Assembly (NCBI RefSeq): GCF_022867885.1
Contig: NZ_JALIFP010000018.1
Coordinates: forward strand, 1 to 64,000
Origin: Lederbergia sp. NSJ-179
Lineage (GTDB): Bacteria > Bacillota > Bacilli > Bacillales > Bacillaceae_C
Length of the DNA stretch: 64,000 nucleotides
Direction of reading: 5' to 3'
Shown piece after piece: positions 16,217 to 24,614 of the stretch. The notes beneath the pieces are model-generated. The model was not told where the DNA came from, did not search any database, and saw nothing but the letters and a program-made list of their open reading frames with translations. Every line of letters starts with the position of its first letter. The first letter of the stretch is position 1. Made by a program: the position numbers and the translations under genes.

Positions 16217-18121
16217 TTATTTTTGCTTATTTCTTCGTATTTCCTTATTCACTTCACGAAGCGCTTTTTTTGAGCCTCGTTCAATATCACGATTTTGTTT
16301 GCGGGTTTTATAATCAATGAATAAAGTGTCTAAATCATAATCTTCTGGATATAATTCTACTGCTTTTAACTCCAAAGCCAATCGTTTCTCATTGACTTCA
16401 ATAAATTGATTTTGATAAAACACAGTAACGTTATGATCATCATCTTTTTCCTTGTATACAATCCCGATGTCGTCGTGGTCTAGCAGTTTTACACGATCTC
16501 CTTTTTGATAATCGATATGAGTTTCTACTTTTTCAACAACTGGTTTTGGCTTTCGAACTCTACTTTCATTTATTCGTTCCAAGCGATATTCTTTATTTTT
16601 CATATAGTCCTCTGCTCTTTTTAGAACATGTTCCGGTACATTCATTTTTCTAGAGATCCATAAGGCGTTACTGTCTCCGGATTGGCCGATGAGCAGTTTA
16701 TATAATGGTTCAAGTGTTTCATGATTAAATTGCATGGCCGCGTTCATAAAGTCATTATGCAATTCGGAAAAGCGTTTAATTTCTCCATAATGCGTCGTCG
16801 CAGCGGTTATACATCCTTTAAGATAAAATTCTTCCAAAAGAGAAATGGCTAACGCGGCCCCTTCATTAGGTTCTGTTCCACTACCAATCTCATCAAATAG
16901 TAGCAGTGTATTATTGTTTACAGATTGCAGGATTTCCGATAAGTTCTTCATGTGAGAAGAGAACGTACTAAGCGCATTTTCTAAACTCTGATTGTCGCCA
17001 ATATCCACAAAAATACGGTCAAATATGGCGATTTCGGTTTCTTTCGAAGCTGTAATATGAAACCCAGACATCGTTGCCAAAGTGACAAGACCAATTGTTT
17101 TCAGCACAATGGTTTTTCCTCCAGCATTAGGACCCGTTATGATCAAGCTGCGATAATTACTTCCGATCTGGAATTGAAGCGGAACAACATGACCTGATAA
17201 TAATGGATGTTTGCAATCAACTAATTTGATATTCCCATGTTCATTAATATTTGGCTCAATCCCATTTATAGTTCTGCTATATTTCGCTTTAGCAAAAATC
17301 ATATCGTATTGGGATATAAGCTCGATATTGATTTTAATCGGTTGGAGATTCTCCGCCACTAGCCCAGTTAAAGTAGCGAGTATTTGATATTCCAACATAT
17401 CTTCTTCGGATTTTAATGTCGCTAATTCAACACTTAATTTTCCTACCACATTCGGTTCCATAAAGACTGTTGAACCTTTAGAAGATATTTCAATAACGCT
17501 ACCATGTACTTGATTTTTGTATGAGGCTTTTATTGGTATCGTATAACGATCATCTTTTATACTAATAACGAATTCCTGAATATATTTTTTATTTGTACTG
17601 CTGTTTAAGAATTTATGCAATCGTTCTTTGATTTTTTGTTCAGTGGATTGAATTTGAAAACGAACACGTTTGAGTTCTTTGCTGGCGGCCGAGTCAACTT
17701 GATTGTTTTTAATGGAAAAATTAATTTCCTCTTCTATCCCCGCGAATTCTGTCATGGAATTAGCATACGCCGCTAATGTCGGTGCCAACATTTCTTTGTT
17801 GCACATGAAAGTTTTAATCCTCCGGCAGCCCCTTAAAAAATCGGAAAAACGGAAAAGCTCCTCAGGATCTAAAATGATGCCTTTATCTAATTTGTCGATG
17901 ATATGTTCAATATTGGAAACCCCGATGAATGGCACGTTTCCTCCTGCATCCAGAATGGCGCGGGCTTCAGTGGTTTCAGTTAATCGATGTTTTACTACTT
18001 TTAGATTAGAACTTGGAGTTAATGTATCCATTAATTGTTTTCCAAGTCCGCTCACACAATACGATTTTACAATTTCTTTTAGCTCATTGTATTGTAATTT
18101 TTCAAAAGTATTTTCATTCAT
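16217..18121 (-). CDS. MutS2-like ATPase lacking the Smr nuclease domain
   Basis: A 634-residue MutS-family protein. The N-terminal 300 residues form the MutS2 core and clamp/lever helices; Walker A is G-P-N-A-G-G-K-T (330-337), the signature region is T-F-S-S-H-M (near 387), and Walker B is L-L-L-F-D-E (406-411). Full MutS2 is about 785 residues and ends in an Smr domain; here the chain stops after a KOW-like segment (near 550-590) and a basic tail, with no Smr motif. B. subtilis MutS2 splits collided ribosomes, so a translation-quality role is possible, though the paralogue may differ. The long leader upstream carries a terminator and small ORFs (see 18122-18531). Confidence 0.85.
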   Translation of the reverse strand: MNENTFEKLQYNELKEIVKSYCVSGLGKQLMDTLTPSSNLKVVKHRLTETTEARAILDAGGNVPFIGVSNIEHIIDKLDKGIILDPEELFRFSDFLRGCRRIKTFMCNKEMLAPTLAAYANSMTEFAGIEEEINFSIKNNQVDSAASKELKRVRFQIQSTEQKIKERLHKFLNSSTNKKYIQEFVISIKDDRYTIPIKASYKNQVHGSVIEISSKGSTVFMEPNVVGKLSVELATLKSEEDMLEYQILATLTGLVAENLQPIKINIELISQYDMIFAKAKYSRTINGIEPNINEHGNIKLVDCKHPLLSGHVVPLQFQIGSNYRSLIITGPNAGGKTIVLKTIGLVTLATMSGFHITASKETEIAIFDRIFVDIGDNQSLENALSTFSSHMKNLSEILQSVNNNTLLLFDEIGSGTEPNEGAALAISLLEEFYLKGCITAATTHYGEIKRFSELHNDFMNAAMQFNHETLEPLYKLLIGQSGDSNALWISRKMNVPEHVLKRAEDYMKNKEYRLERINESRVRKPKPVVEKVETHIDYQKGDRVKLLDHDDIGIVYKEKDDDHNVTVFYQNQFIEVNEKRLALELKAVELYPEDYDLDTLFIDYKTRKQNRDIERGSKKALREVNKEIRRNKQK

Positions 18122-18195
18122 CTTTCATTCTCCTCCATGTGATATTTCATCAGCAATGAAGACACCTAGCTGGATTCCAATGAGTTTTTTTAAAT

Positions 18196-18223
18196 AAAAA
18201 AAGCCACGGCAGATACCGCAGCT
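18196..18223 (-). terminator. Intrinsic terminator inside the mutS2-like leader (attenuator)
   Basis: On the minus strand AGCTGCGG pairs with CCGTGGCT (two G-T pairs) around TATCTG, followed by seven T. It lies 75 bases before the start codon of the MutS2-like gene and about 270 bases after its promoter, so it must be bypassed for expression. Its loop side GGTATCT can pair instead with AGATACC at 18317-18323. Confidence 0.75.
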
Positions 18224-18323
18224 TACGTTACAAGTCAAAAGAAAAGTACATAAATAAAACCGTCAATAATGATCGTTTTATTTATGAATGGATGCGCTTG
18301 TTTGTAAAGTATGGTAGGTATCT

Positions 18324-18371
18324 TCATAGGTGGAAATAAGTCCATAACAAACTAAGGGGTGTATAACGCAC
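18324..18371 (-). CDS. Putative leader peptide 2 (15 aa) of mutS2-like leader
   Basis: A GTG-start frame after AGGGGA encodes MRYTPLSLLWTYFHL. Its TGA stop is immediately followed by AGATACC, the strand that can disarm the downstream terminator, so a ribosome held near the end of this ORF would directly affect the fold. Its codons 4-6 also form half of stem 1, so its translation would open that stem. Too short for homology; called from position and ribosome site. Confidence 0.5.
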   Translation of the reverse strand: MRYTPLSLLWTYFHL

Positions 18372-18420
18372 TAAAATCCCCTGTTATTATAACTTCCTTA
18401 TTTCCTTATAATACGTCTTC

Positions 18421-18444
18421 CTATTCAGTAACTACCGCACTCAC
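18421..18444 (-). CDS. Putative leader peptide 1 (7 aa) of mutS2-like leader
   Basis: GTG-start frame encoding M-S-A-V-V-T-E, with AAGGGGTG six bases upstream. That ribosome site is itself one arm of stem 1 (pairs with 18353-18361). It could be a sensor ORF like those before macrolide or lincosamide resistance genes. Confidence 0.4.
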   Translation of the reverse strand: MSAVVTE

Positions 18445-18502
18445 AAAATGCACCCCTTATTATATGATTGATTTGCTCATTGAAATCGACTTTACAGTTT
18501 TT

Positions 18503-18531
18503 ATTATACTTTGTGATAGGGGAAATGTAAA
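18503..18531 (-). promoter_or_regulatory. SigA promoter of the mutS2-like transcript
   Basis: TTTACA (18526-18531) and a perfect TATAAT (18503-18508) on the minus strand, 17 bases apart. Transcription would start near 18496, giving a leader of about 375 bases. Confidence 0.8.
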
Positions 18532-18619
18532 GAATACCCAAGCATGTCCAGCTTTTATATAATTATATACGAGGCTGAAAATGGTTTATCCGCTTAGAAT
18601 TTGTGACTGCGAGGCGCAC

Positions 18620-18655
18620 AGAAAAACCAGATCTGCAAATATTTGATCTGGTTTT
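18620..18655 (-). terminator. Intrinsic terminator of the M3 peptidase gene
   Basis: On the minus strand AAACCAGATC pairs with GATCTGGTTT around an A/T-rich loop and is followed by TTC; it starts eight bases after the stop codon at 18663. The remaining 90 bases to the mutS2-like promoter show nothing further. Confidence 0.75.
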
Positions 18656-18662
18656 AAATCTT

Positions 18663-20363
18663 TTACAGTTTTGTATCATCTACTTGATTAAGCCATTTCT
18701 CAATAATATCAATGGTAGCTTCAACCGTTCCTTCTTCAAACGGAGAGCGAATGTTAGCTGCTGCCACCAGCTCTAAAAATGGCTTCGAACCGCCTAATTT
18801 GCAAAGATTTAAATAATCTTGCCATGCTACTTGATGATTTTCCTGGTTCTTTTTCCAGAACTGCAGGGCACAGATTTGGGCAAGTGTATAGTCAATATAA
18901 TAGAATGGTGCTTCATAAATATGTGCTTGTCTTTGCCATAAGCCACCTTGCTCAAGATAAGCATTATCATCATAGTTACGATGTGGTAAATAAACCTTTT
19001 CTATTTCTCTCCATGCGGATTTTCTTTCTTCAGGAGTCCAATTTGGATTTTCATAGACAAGATGCTGGAATTCGTCGACCGCAACACCATACGGAATAAA
19101 CTGAATAGCACTAACTAAATGTGAAAATTTATATTTGTCAGCGTCTTCTTCGAAAAATAACTCCATCCATGGCCATGTAAAAAATTCCATGCTCATGGAA
19201 TGGATTTCCGCTGATTCACTTGTTGGAAAGACATATTCAGGTACACCGAGTGTTCTGCTGGAATATGACTGGAATGCATGACCAGCTTCATGTGTCAGTA
19301 CATCAATATCATCTGATGTACCATTAAAATTAGAGAAAATAAAAGGTACTTGATAATCTTCGATAAATGTACAGTAGCCGCCACCTTCTTTGCCTTTTTT
19401 CGCTTCGAGATCCATTAATTCACGGTCTAGCATCATACGAAAGAATTCGTTTGTTTCCTTTGAAAGCTCAGCATACATTTTCTTACCATTTTCGACAATC
19501 CATTCAGAAGAACCTTTTGGTGTAGCGTTTCCAGTTTTAAATTTAAAGTCCTCATCGTAGAACATGAATGTATCTACTTCAATACGCTTGGCTTGTCTTT
19601 CATAAAGTTTCGTAGCTAATGGGACGATAACGTCTCTAACCTGTTTACGGAATACATCCACCATCTCAGCATTATAATCAATCCGCTGCATTCGTAAATA
19701 GCCTAGCTCAACAAAATTTGTATAGCCTAATGTTGTCGCTATTTCATGACGTATTTTAACTAACTCATCATAAATACGATCAAATTTCTCACTATTATCC
19801 GCATAGTAGCCGAATGTTTTATCAACTGCTTGCTTCCGAGTATTCCGATTTTTATCTTGTTTGAAAGGTGCTAGTTGTGCAAGTGTATATGTATTACCTT
19901 GGAATTCAATTTCAGCAGCTGCTATAAGGTTGCTGTACTCTGTAGTTAATTTATTTTCCTTTTGCATTAGTTCCATTACTTCTGGAGCAAAAGATTTAAT
20001 CGCTTTATCAGCAATCTGAAAAAGCTGTGTGCCATATTCTTCTTCTAACTCTTGTCGATAAGCTGATTTAACAAGCAGTTGATAAAATTGGGTATCCATT
20101 TCTTCCATTTCCGGCAGCTTTTCATCAAAAAAGTCTTTTTCTGCTTTATAAAATGTATCATTTGTATCAATGGATGAGCGAATGTAAACTAAATTATTCA
20201 TGGTAGACAACCGATTACGCAGGATATTGATCGCATCGATTGCTTTTGTTGCCTCTGCAAAATTGCTTGCTTCTTCAAAAGCTGCAAGTAATTCAGTAAA
20301 TTTCTCCTTTTCTTTGCTTAACTTTGGTCTTACGTATTTAAAATCCTGAAATTTCTCCAACAT
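18663..20363 (-). CDS. M3-family oligoendopeptidase (PepF-like)
   Basis: A 566-residue cytoplasmic zinc metallopeptidase that trims short peptides. The zinc site H-E-A-G-H is at 358-362, with the third ligand Glu at about 386 in S-E-S-A-E-I-H-S-M. The family signature G-G-Y-C-T-F and F-S-N-F-N-G-T precede it, and a Tyr-rich catalytic region (Y-Y-I-D-Y-T-L-A) lies near 500. Length matches the 560-residue M3 branch found in Bacillus. The start at 20363 (MLEKFQDF) follows AAGGGGAG; the 40 codons upstream are not conserved-looking. Single-gene unit with its own terminator. Confidence 0.9.
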   Translation of the reverse strand: MLEKFQDFKYVRPKLSKEKEKFTELLAAFEEASNFAEATKAIDAINILRNRLSTMNNLVYIRSSIDTNDTFYKAEKDFFDEKLPEMEEMDTQFYQLLVKSAYRQELEEEYGTQLFQIADKAIKSFAPEVMELMQKENKLTTEYSNLIAAAEIEFQGNTYTLAQLAPFKQDKNRNTRKQAVDKTFGYYADNSEKFDRIYDELVKIRHEIATTLGYTNFVELGYLRMQRIDYNAEMVDVFRKQVRDVIVPLATKLYERQAKRIEVDTFMFYDEDFKFKTGNATPKGSSEWIVENGKKMYAELSKETNEFFRMMLDRELMDLEAKKGKEGGGYCTFIEDYQVPFIFSNFNGTSDDIDVLTHEAGHAFQSYSSRTLGVPEYVFPTSESAEIHSMSMEFFTWPWMELFFEEDADKYKFSHLVSAIQFIPYGVAVDEFQHLVYENPNWTPEERKSAWREIEKVYLPHRNYDDNAYLEQGGLWQRQAHIYEAPFYYIDYTLAQICALQFWKKNQENHQVAWQDYLNLCKLGGSKPFLELVAAANIRSPFEEGTVEATIDIIEKWLNQVDDTKL

Positions 20364-20577
20364 TTTCTCCCCTTTTAATCTCCAAATGTACCTACATGAT
20401 TGTAAAAAATATAATTTAATTATAACAGGAATGGAGTGAAAAGGTGAAATTTTTAGAACCTTTTTGGTTGCCTTGTTTTGCAACCTAAGCGCTTATCATT
20501 GCTCTTGCTATAAAAGCTGAAATGGCTCCCAGGCTTCCTTTTATAATAGTTCCACACATCTTATTAATGGATTTTCC

Positions 20578-21453
20578 CTAAAATAATACAGAAAGTATTT
20601 TATCTTGATTATCCAAAGAATACTTTAATATTTTCCACATAGCTTCCACTGCATTTTCTCCATAACTTGGCATGTACATAAGCTGCATAAATACTGCTCC
20701 ATCAAAAATATATTCCTTTTCTTTGATACTCATTTCCATTCTAGAAAAATATCCTTTATAAAAAGCCCGTGCATTCTCAACGTTAAAAGCAAGTTCTCCA
20801 CTATCCTTATATCTAATGAATTGAGTAATTAATGGATATCCGATGTCTATAAAAGTTGATCCATTCCCAGCGTCATCTAAATCAATAAAAACTACATTAC
20901 CTTCATAAGTCCTTATAGCATTATGAGGTCCAATATCAGAATGGATGAACGATTGACGTAACGAATTGAAATTAGGCAGAGATTTTATTATTTGATCATA
21001 TTCTTTTTTAAAAGGATAGTTATGAAACCTTCTATACATGTTTTCAATTCGCTCTTCCACATTTAAACCTGATTTAATGGGGAAATCATGTATTTTGTGG
21101 AGTAATGAAGATAACTGACCCAGAGCATATTCATCTTCGCTATTTTCTTGCAGATGATCTCCATAGACATACTCCATCATATACATATACCTAGAGTTGT
21201 GCCTCTTATATAACTTTCCATCAATAGTCTTCAAGATATTAGGCGAAACCCTATGTTCATTCGCTCCCAAGTAAGACAAAACACTAGTATAATGCTTTAT
21301 TTGTTGTTCACTTAATGACGGGTCAAATGCTTTTAAAACGAACCTACCTTCTTCTGAATTGATTATCTTAACAATTCTGTTGCCTTTGGCTTTTATATCA
21401 CGAATTGCAGTAACATTTTTTAATCCCCATAATTCTTCAATAAAACAATTCAT
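20578..21453 (-). CDS. Phosphotransferase of the APH/CotS-like kinase fold
   Basis: A 291-residue small-molecule kinase-like protein. The N-lobe has G-R-F-V-L-K-A-F-D (about residue 38, ATP Lys), the catalytic loop is F-I-H-S-D-I-G-P-H-N-A (about 170-180) and the metal-binding loop is V-F-I-D-L-D-D-A (about 188), the three marks of aminoglycoside/choline-type phosphotransferases. The substrate is unknown; spore-coat CotS-type and antibiotic kinases share the fold. GGAG lies seven bases before the ATG. The 200 bases downstream contain only a possible 24-codon membrane-protein tail in the minus strand. Confidence 0.8.
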   Translation of the reverse strand: MNCFIEELWGLKNVTAIRDIKAKGNRIVKIINSEEGRFVLKAFDPSLSEQQIKHYTSVLSYLGANEHRVSPNILKTIDGKLYKRHNSRYMYMMEYVYGDHLQENSEDEYALGQLSSLLHKIHDFPIKSGLNVEERIENMYRRFHNYPFKKEYDQIIKSLPNFNSLRQSFIHSDIGPHNAIRTYEGNVVFIDLDDAGNGSTFIDIGYPLITQFIRYKDSGELAFNVENARAFYKGYFSRMEMSIKEKEYIFDGAVFMQLMYMPSYGENAVEAMWKILKYSLDNQDKILSVLF

Positions 21454-21543
21454 TTATATTCTCCTATTTTTATTCCACTATAATAACTTTAGCACTGTTT
21501 ATTAAATCAGCGATTTGTCCAAATTTTTATATATTGGCATTTA

Positions 21544-22430
21544 TTATTTTAAAGCTGCCTTCCAGGCCTCATAAAATTCTAAAATGGTGGGGTAACGTTT
21601 ATCTCGGTCTTTTTCGGTAGCTTTCATTGCTACTTCATATAATTTCCGGTCGACTTCCCACTTTGAAAATGAATGATTCATTTCGCCACCTAATAACCCA
21701 AATGCAATTGAACCCATTGTAAATACATTGGTTTTTGAATCAATCGGTTTGCCTAAAATAAACTCCTCTGGAGCTTCGATCTTGCAGCACCCCAAAATTG
21801 TTCACCTACATCATTTATAGAAGGCGATTGACGATAAAAGTCGATATCACAGATTTTTGTTTCATTCGTTTTAAAGTCGTATAAAATACTTCCGTCATAA
21901 AAATCAACAGCAACAAATCCTTGTGCTTCTACAAAAACGTGAAAAGAAAAAATTGTATCAAGTGCCATTAACCGCTTTTCAATTTCAAGATTCTTAAAAC
22001 GGTAAAAGGGTGACTCCGGGTTAGTATACTTCTCCTTTCCAGCAAAAGACCAGTGGGAATGTAAACATTCCCCTTGAAACCATTCAAATACTGCTGCATA
22101 CCCATTCTCGATGGAGAAATGATCTATTAATTTTATTAAGTGTGGGTGCGCTAACTTTTTATAAACTGGGACAGCATTTACCAAACGTTCGATTGCATCT
22201 TTCTGGTCACCCAAAAAACCCATTGGTTTTGCGCCTGCATATTTTACAAAAAACTTTTTACTATCTCTTTCTAATCCAAAGCTGATATTCCCTGAATCCT
22301 GCTCATCGAATACACAAAAAACATCCCCGTAATTTTTTAGCCAACAAAAATTATGATCCGCTTGTAAGTGAAAACTGAACATGTCAATTTCTATCTTAAA
22401 TACATTCTGTTGTTCTACATTTCCCACCAT
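21544..22430 (-). pseudogene. Protein-kinase-like gene with a one-base frameshift
   Basis: Two overlapping frames make one protein of about 295 residues. The first part (22430 to about 21790) has F-F-V-K-Y-A-G-A-K (ATP Lys), H-P-H-L-I-K-L-I-D-H-F, a helix with F-V-A-V-D-F-Y-D-G-S and C-D-I-D-F-Y (degenerate catalytic and metal loops). The second (from about 21790) continues A-P-E-E-F-I-L-G and T-N-V-F-T-M-G. The join at W-G-A/S-x-K-A-P-E-E-F lost one base. Canonical H-R-D is not present, so it may be a pseudokinase family. Could also be a sequencing error. A 90-bp copy of positions 22095-22184 lies at 25079. Confidence 0.7.
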
Positions 22431-22483
22431 TCGCTCCTTCTATAACGGGATCGTAGTTTATAGGGGAATGATACGTTACCCTT

Positions 22484-22525
22484 TCAATTGAAATTCAACC
22501 CCAAAAGAATGATCGTTTTTTTCAT
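22484..22525 (-). other. 13-codon ORF with a strong ribosome site
   Basis: ATG at 22525 has AGGAGG nine bases upstream and encodes M-K-K-T-I-I-L-L-G-L-N-F-N before TGA, 53 bases ahead of the kinase-like gene. It may be a leader peptide or the stub of a lost exported protein. The rest of the gap 22526-22760 is A/T rich with no gene. Confidence 0.35.
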
Positions 22526-22760
22526 AATACAACGCCTCCTTCCATTTCAATTAAAGAAAATTATACCATTTTTTTCTCATATATAACTTTACTTTTTGTC
22601 CATTCATGTATTTTGCCATCTGCTATTTTTCTTCAGCTCTTCGGCCGTTAGCGAAACATTCACATCTAATGCCAAACTTTATATGAAAATAATCAATAAA
22701 AAGTTTCGTTACAAACTTAAAATTGAAACTTCTGCAAATTAAAACATGTTGCAGGTTGAT

Positions 22761-22825
22761 TGTAATAGATTTACATAAATTTTTATGGTATCGTATTAAT
22801 GTAATAACAATTACAGTATTACGAT
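22761..22825 (+). promoter_or_regulatory. Promoter with two TGTAA-TTACA operators before the RHH-ankyrin gene
   Basis: TTTACA (22770-22775) and TATTAA (22794-22799), 18 bases apart, form a probable promoter. Two related palindromes flank or cover it: TGTAA-TAGAT-TTACA (22761-22775) and TGTAAT-AACA-ATTACA (22800-22815), the latter inside a longer imperfect repeat with ATCGTA arms (22790-22825). Their position suits autorepression by the ribbon-helix-helix protein encoded 20 bases downstream. Confidence 0.6.
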
Positions 22826-22845
22826 ATGATTGAAGGGAGGAAATA

Positions 22846-23727
22846 ATGAATAAGAAAAAAAAGAACCCTCGTAACGTAGTAATTTCAGTCAGATTAGATG
22901 AGTCCTCTTTAATGGCTGTTGATTTATTAGTTAATTCTGGTTTATCCCAAAGTCGTTCAGAGGCAGCATCTCAATTTATTTCAATTGGTATTCAATCTTC
23001 TGAAAATCTGTTAATACGGGCAAAAAATCTCGCTGAAAATGTCAAAAGTCTTAAAGATGAAATGGTTGATGCAGTTAAAGCTAAGAATCTTGATAAAGTA
23101 AAACAAATTTTAAATCAAGATGCTAACCTTGTAAATGCAAAAAACATAGAAGGAGAAACTGCAGTACTTATGTCTGCCTACTTCCATGCAAATGAGATCA
23201 AGGAATTGCTCCTTGAACGAGGCGCAGAACTGGATATATACGAAGCTTCGGCGGTTGGAGCTACGGATCGAGTAAAGGAAATATTAAGACATTCTCCAGA
23301 GTTATTAAATAGTCACAACAAAGACGGATATACCCTGTTAGGTCTTTCATCTTACTTTGGAAACGAGAAAACTGTTGAATATCTTCTTAAAACTGGAGCA
23401 GACGTAAATCTTTTTGGCAAGGACGGTAAAGTTAGCAACACGGCATTACATGCCGCGATCGCTGCAAATCATGAAAAAATTGTGAAAATGCTTCTTGATA
23501 ATGGTGCCAATGCTAACGCAAAGTGTAGAGGAAACATTCGATCAGGGTTTACTCCTTTACACGTTGCTGTGTATTTCAACCGGATGTCAATGATCAAGAT
23601 TCTCCTTGACCATGGTGCAGATAAAGAAATTTGCAATGATAACGATCAAACGCCTGCTTATTACGCCAGGCAAATAGGAAATGATGAACTGGCTGAAATG
23701 ATAATGCACTATAAATCAATGAAGTGA
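22846..23727 (+). CDS. Ribbon-helix-helix / ankyrin-repeat fusion protein
   Basis: A 293-residue protein. Residues 10-50 look like a ribbon-helix-helix DNA-binding domain (N-V-V-I-S-V-R-L-D-E-S-S-L-M-A-V-D-L-L-V, then S-R-S-E-A-A-S-Q-F-I). After a linker helix, five or six ankyrin repeats run from about 70 to 290 (N-I-E-G-E-T-A-V-L-M-S-A-Y, D-G-Y-T-L-L-G-L-S-S-Y-F-G-N, N-T-A-L-H-A-A-I-A-A, G-F-T-P-L-H-V-A-V). The combination suggests a DNA-binding regulator whose activity is set by a protein partner on the ankyrin surface. GGGAGG precedes the ATG. Palindromes at the promoter suggest autoregulation. Confidence 0.8.
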   Translation: MNKKKKNPRNVVISVRLDESSLMAVDLLVNSGLSQSRSEAASQFISIGIQSSENLLIRAKNLAENVKSLKDEMVDAVKAKNLDKVKQILNQDANLVNAKNIEGETAVLMSAYFHANEIKELLLERGAELDIYEASAVGATDRVKEILRHSPELLNSHNKDGYTLLGLSSYFGNEKTVEYLLKTGADVNLFGKDGKVSNTALHAAIAANHEKIVKMLLDNGANANAKCRGNIRSGFTPLHVAVYFNRMSMIKILLDHGADKEICNDNDQTPAYYARQIGNDELAEMIMHYKSMK

Positions 23728-23819
23728 TGATATGAAAATTCCAGTATGACAAAGGAGCTGGAGAGATTAGAGCAAGCCAATTAAGATAAATCCTGTATTT
23801 AATGAAAGGAGTTTTTCCA

Positions 23820-24215
23820 TTGTCAAATTCATTAAAACCTGTATTAGTAAAAGATTTTGTGTCTAATGCTCATGGAGATTTCGAAAAGGTTAAAGAATTA
23901 CTAGAACAAGAACCTGGCTTAATTAATGCTAGCTGGGACTGGGGCAATGGGGATTGGGAAACAGGTCTTGGCGCCGCAGCTCATATGGGGAGAAGAGATA
24001 TTGCAGTTTTCTTAATAGAACGCGGTGCCAGAATTGACTTATTTTCCGCAGCAATGCTAGGGAAACTCGACATTGTCAAAGCCATTCTAAGCGACAACCC
24101 TGAGTTGGTACATTCTAAAGGACCGCATACCATCCCTCTTATCGTACATGCAAAAGCCGGTGGTAATGAAGCAAAGCCTGTTTTGGATTATCTTGAATCT
24201 CTGATTTCGAAATAG
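23820..24215 (+). CDS. Ankyrin-repeat protein
   Basis: A 131-residue protein made of about three ankyrin repeats (D-F-V-S-N-A-H-G-D-F-E-K-V-K-E-L-L, G-L-G-A-A-A-H-M-G-R-R-D-I-A-V-F-L-I-E-R-G-A, S-A-A-M-L-G-K-L-D-I-V-K-A-I-L). Start is TTG at 23820 because AAAGGAG lies eight bases upstream; the in-frame ATG at 23802 overlaps that site. It follows the RHH-ankyrin gene by 92 bases and probably shares its promoter. Related proteins occur as free-standing Bacillus proteins of unknown role; pairing with the larger ankyrin protein is inferred. Confidence 0.75.
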   Translation: MSNSLKPVLVKDFVSNAHGDFEKVKELLEQEPGLINASWDWGNGDWETGLGAAAHMGRRDIAVFLIERGARIDLFSAAMLGKLDIVKAILSDNPELVHSKGPHTIPLIVHAKAGGNEAKPVLDYLESLISK

Positions 24216-24263
24216 TATTCTAACAAATTTATTGCACCTTGAATATCCATATACTAAACTTAT

Positions 24264-24302
24264 AAAGCTGATTAGAACTACTCGCAGTTTTTAATCAGCT
24301 TT
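24264..24302 (+). terminator. Hairpin after the ankyrin genes
   Basis: AAAGCTGATTA (24264-24274) pairs perfectly with TAATCAGCTTT (24292-24302); ATTA follows rather than a long T run, so termination may be moderate. It lies 50 bases past the ankyrin stop codon. Confidence 0.55.
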
Positions 24303-24349
24303 ATTACATACTACATACGGGGATGTTTTTTCGGGAATTGCTAAGTTTT

Positions 24350-24535
24350 TTAAAAGTTTTTTTCCTTCTCAAGTAATTCTATGATTTTATCAAGCTTTTT
24401 CTCAATTTCAACGGATTGATTACCTTTTTCGGAAGAATTGATTATTAATCTTCGTATAAAAAGCATAAAAGAAACGACGAATAAGGCAATTAAACCAATA
24501 AAAATGCACAAAAATATTATATCTAAACTAGCCAT
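24350..24535 (-). CDS. Small membrane protein, DUF4083-like
   Basis: A 61-residue protein with one N-terminal transmembrane helix (D-I-I-F-L-C-I-F-I-G-L-I-A-L-F-V-V-S-F-M-L) and a short charged coiled-coil tail (E-K-K-L-D-K-I-I-E-L-L-E-K-E-K). This layout matches the DUF4083 small proteins of Bacillus. A modest AGGT ribosome site precedes the ATG. Function unknown. Confidence 0.6.
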   Translation of the reverse strand: MASLDIIFLCIFIGLIALFVVSFMLFIRRLIINSSEKGNQSVEIEKKLDKIIELLEKEKNF

Positions 24536-24614
24536 GTCGCATTACCTACTTTCCATTTTTCATATTCTAAGATTTTGTTTAGCTTTTCTTTTCTTGTTGT
24601 CTGCCAAATAACAC

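Larger units (their letters stand above)
18122..18496 (-). promoter_or_regulatory. Structured 5' leader with alternative stems upstream of mutS2-like gene
   Basis: Between the promoter and the MutS2-like start, the minus strand can fold as: stem 1, TAAGGGGTG (18451-18459) with CACCCCTTA (18353-18361), which hides the ribosome site of the first tiny ORF; a 12-bp perfect hairpin, CATAAATAAAAC with GTTTTATTTATG (18249-18286); an intrinsic terminator (18196-18223); and an alternative pairing of AGATACC (18317-18323) with GGTATCT (18211-18217), which takes part of the terminator stem. The alternatives are mutually exclusive in part, the layout of a translation-sensing attenuator. Pairings are seen; function is inferred. 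Confidence 0.65.

Noticed and set aside
17703-18197. 164-codon plus-strand ORF opposite the MutS2-like N-terminus
   Set aside because: Antisense to a recognised gene with clear motifs; no ribosome site.
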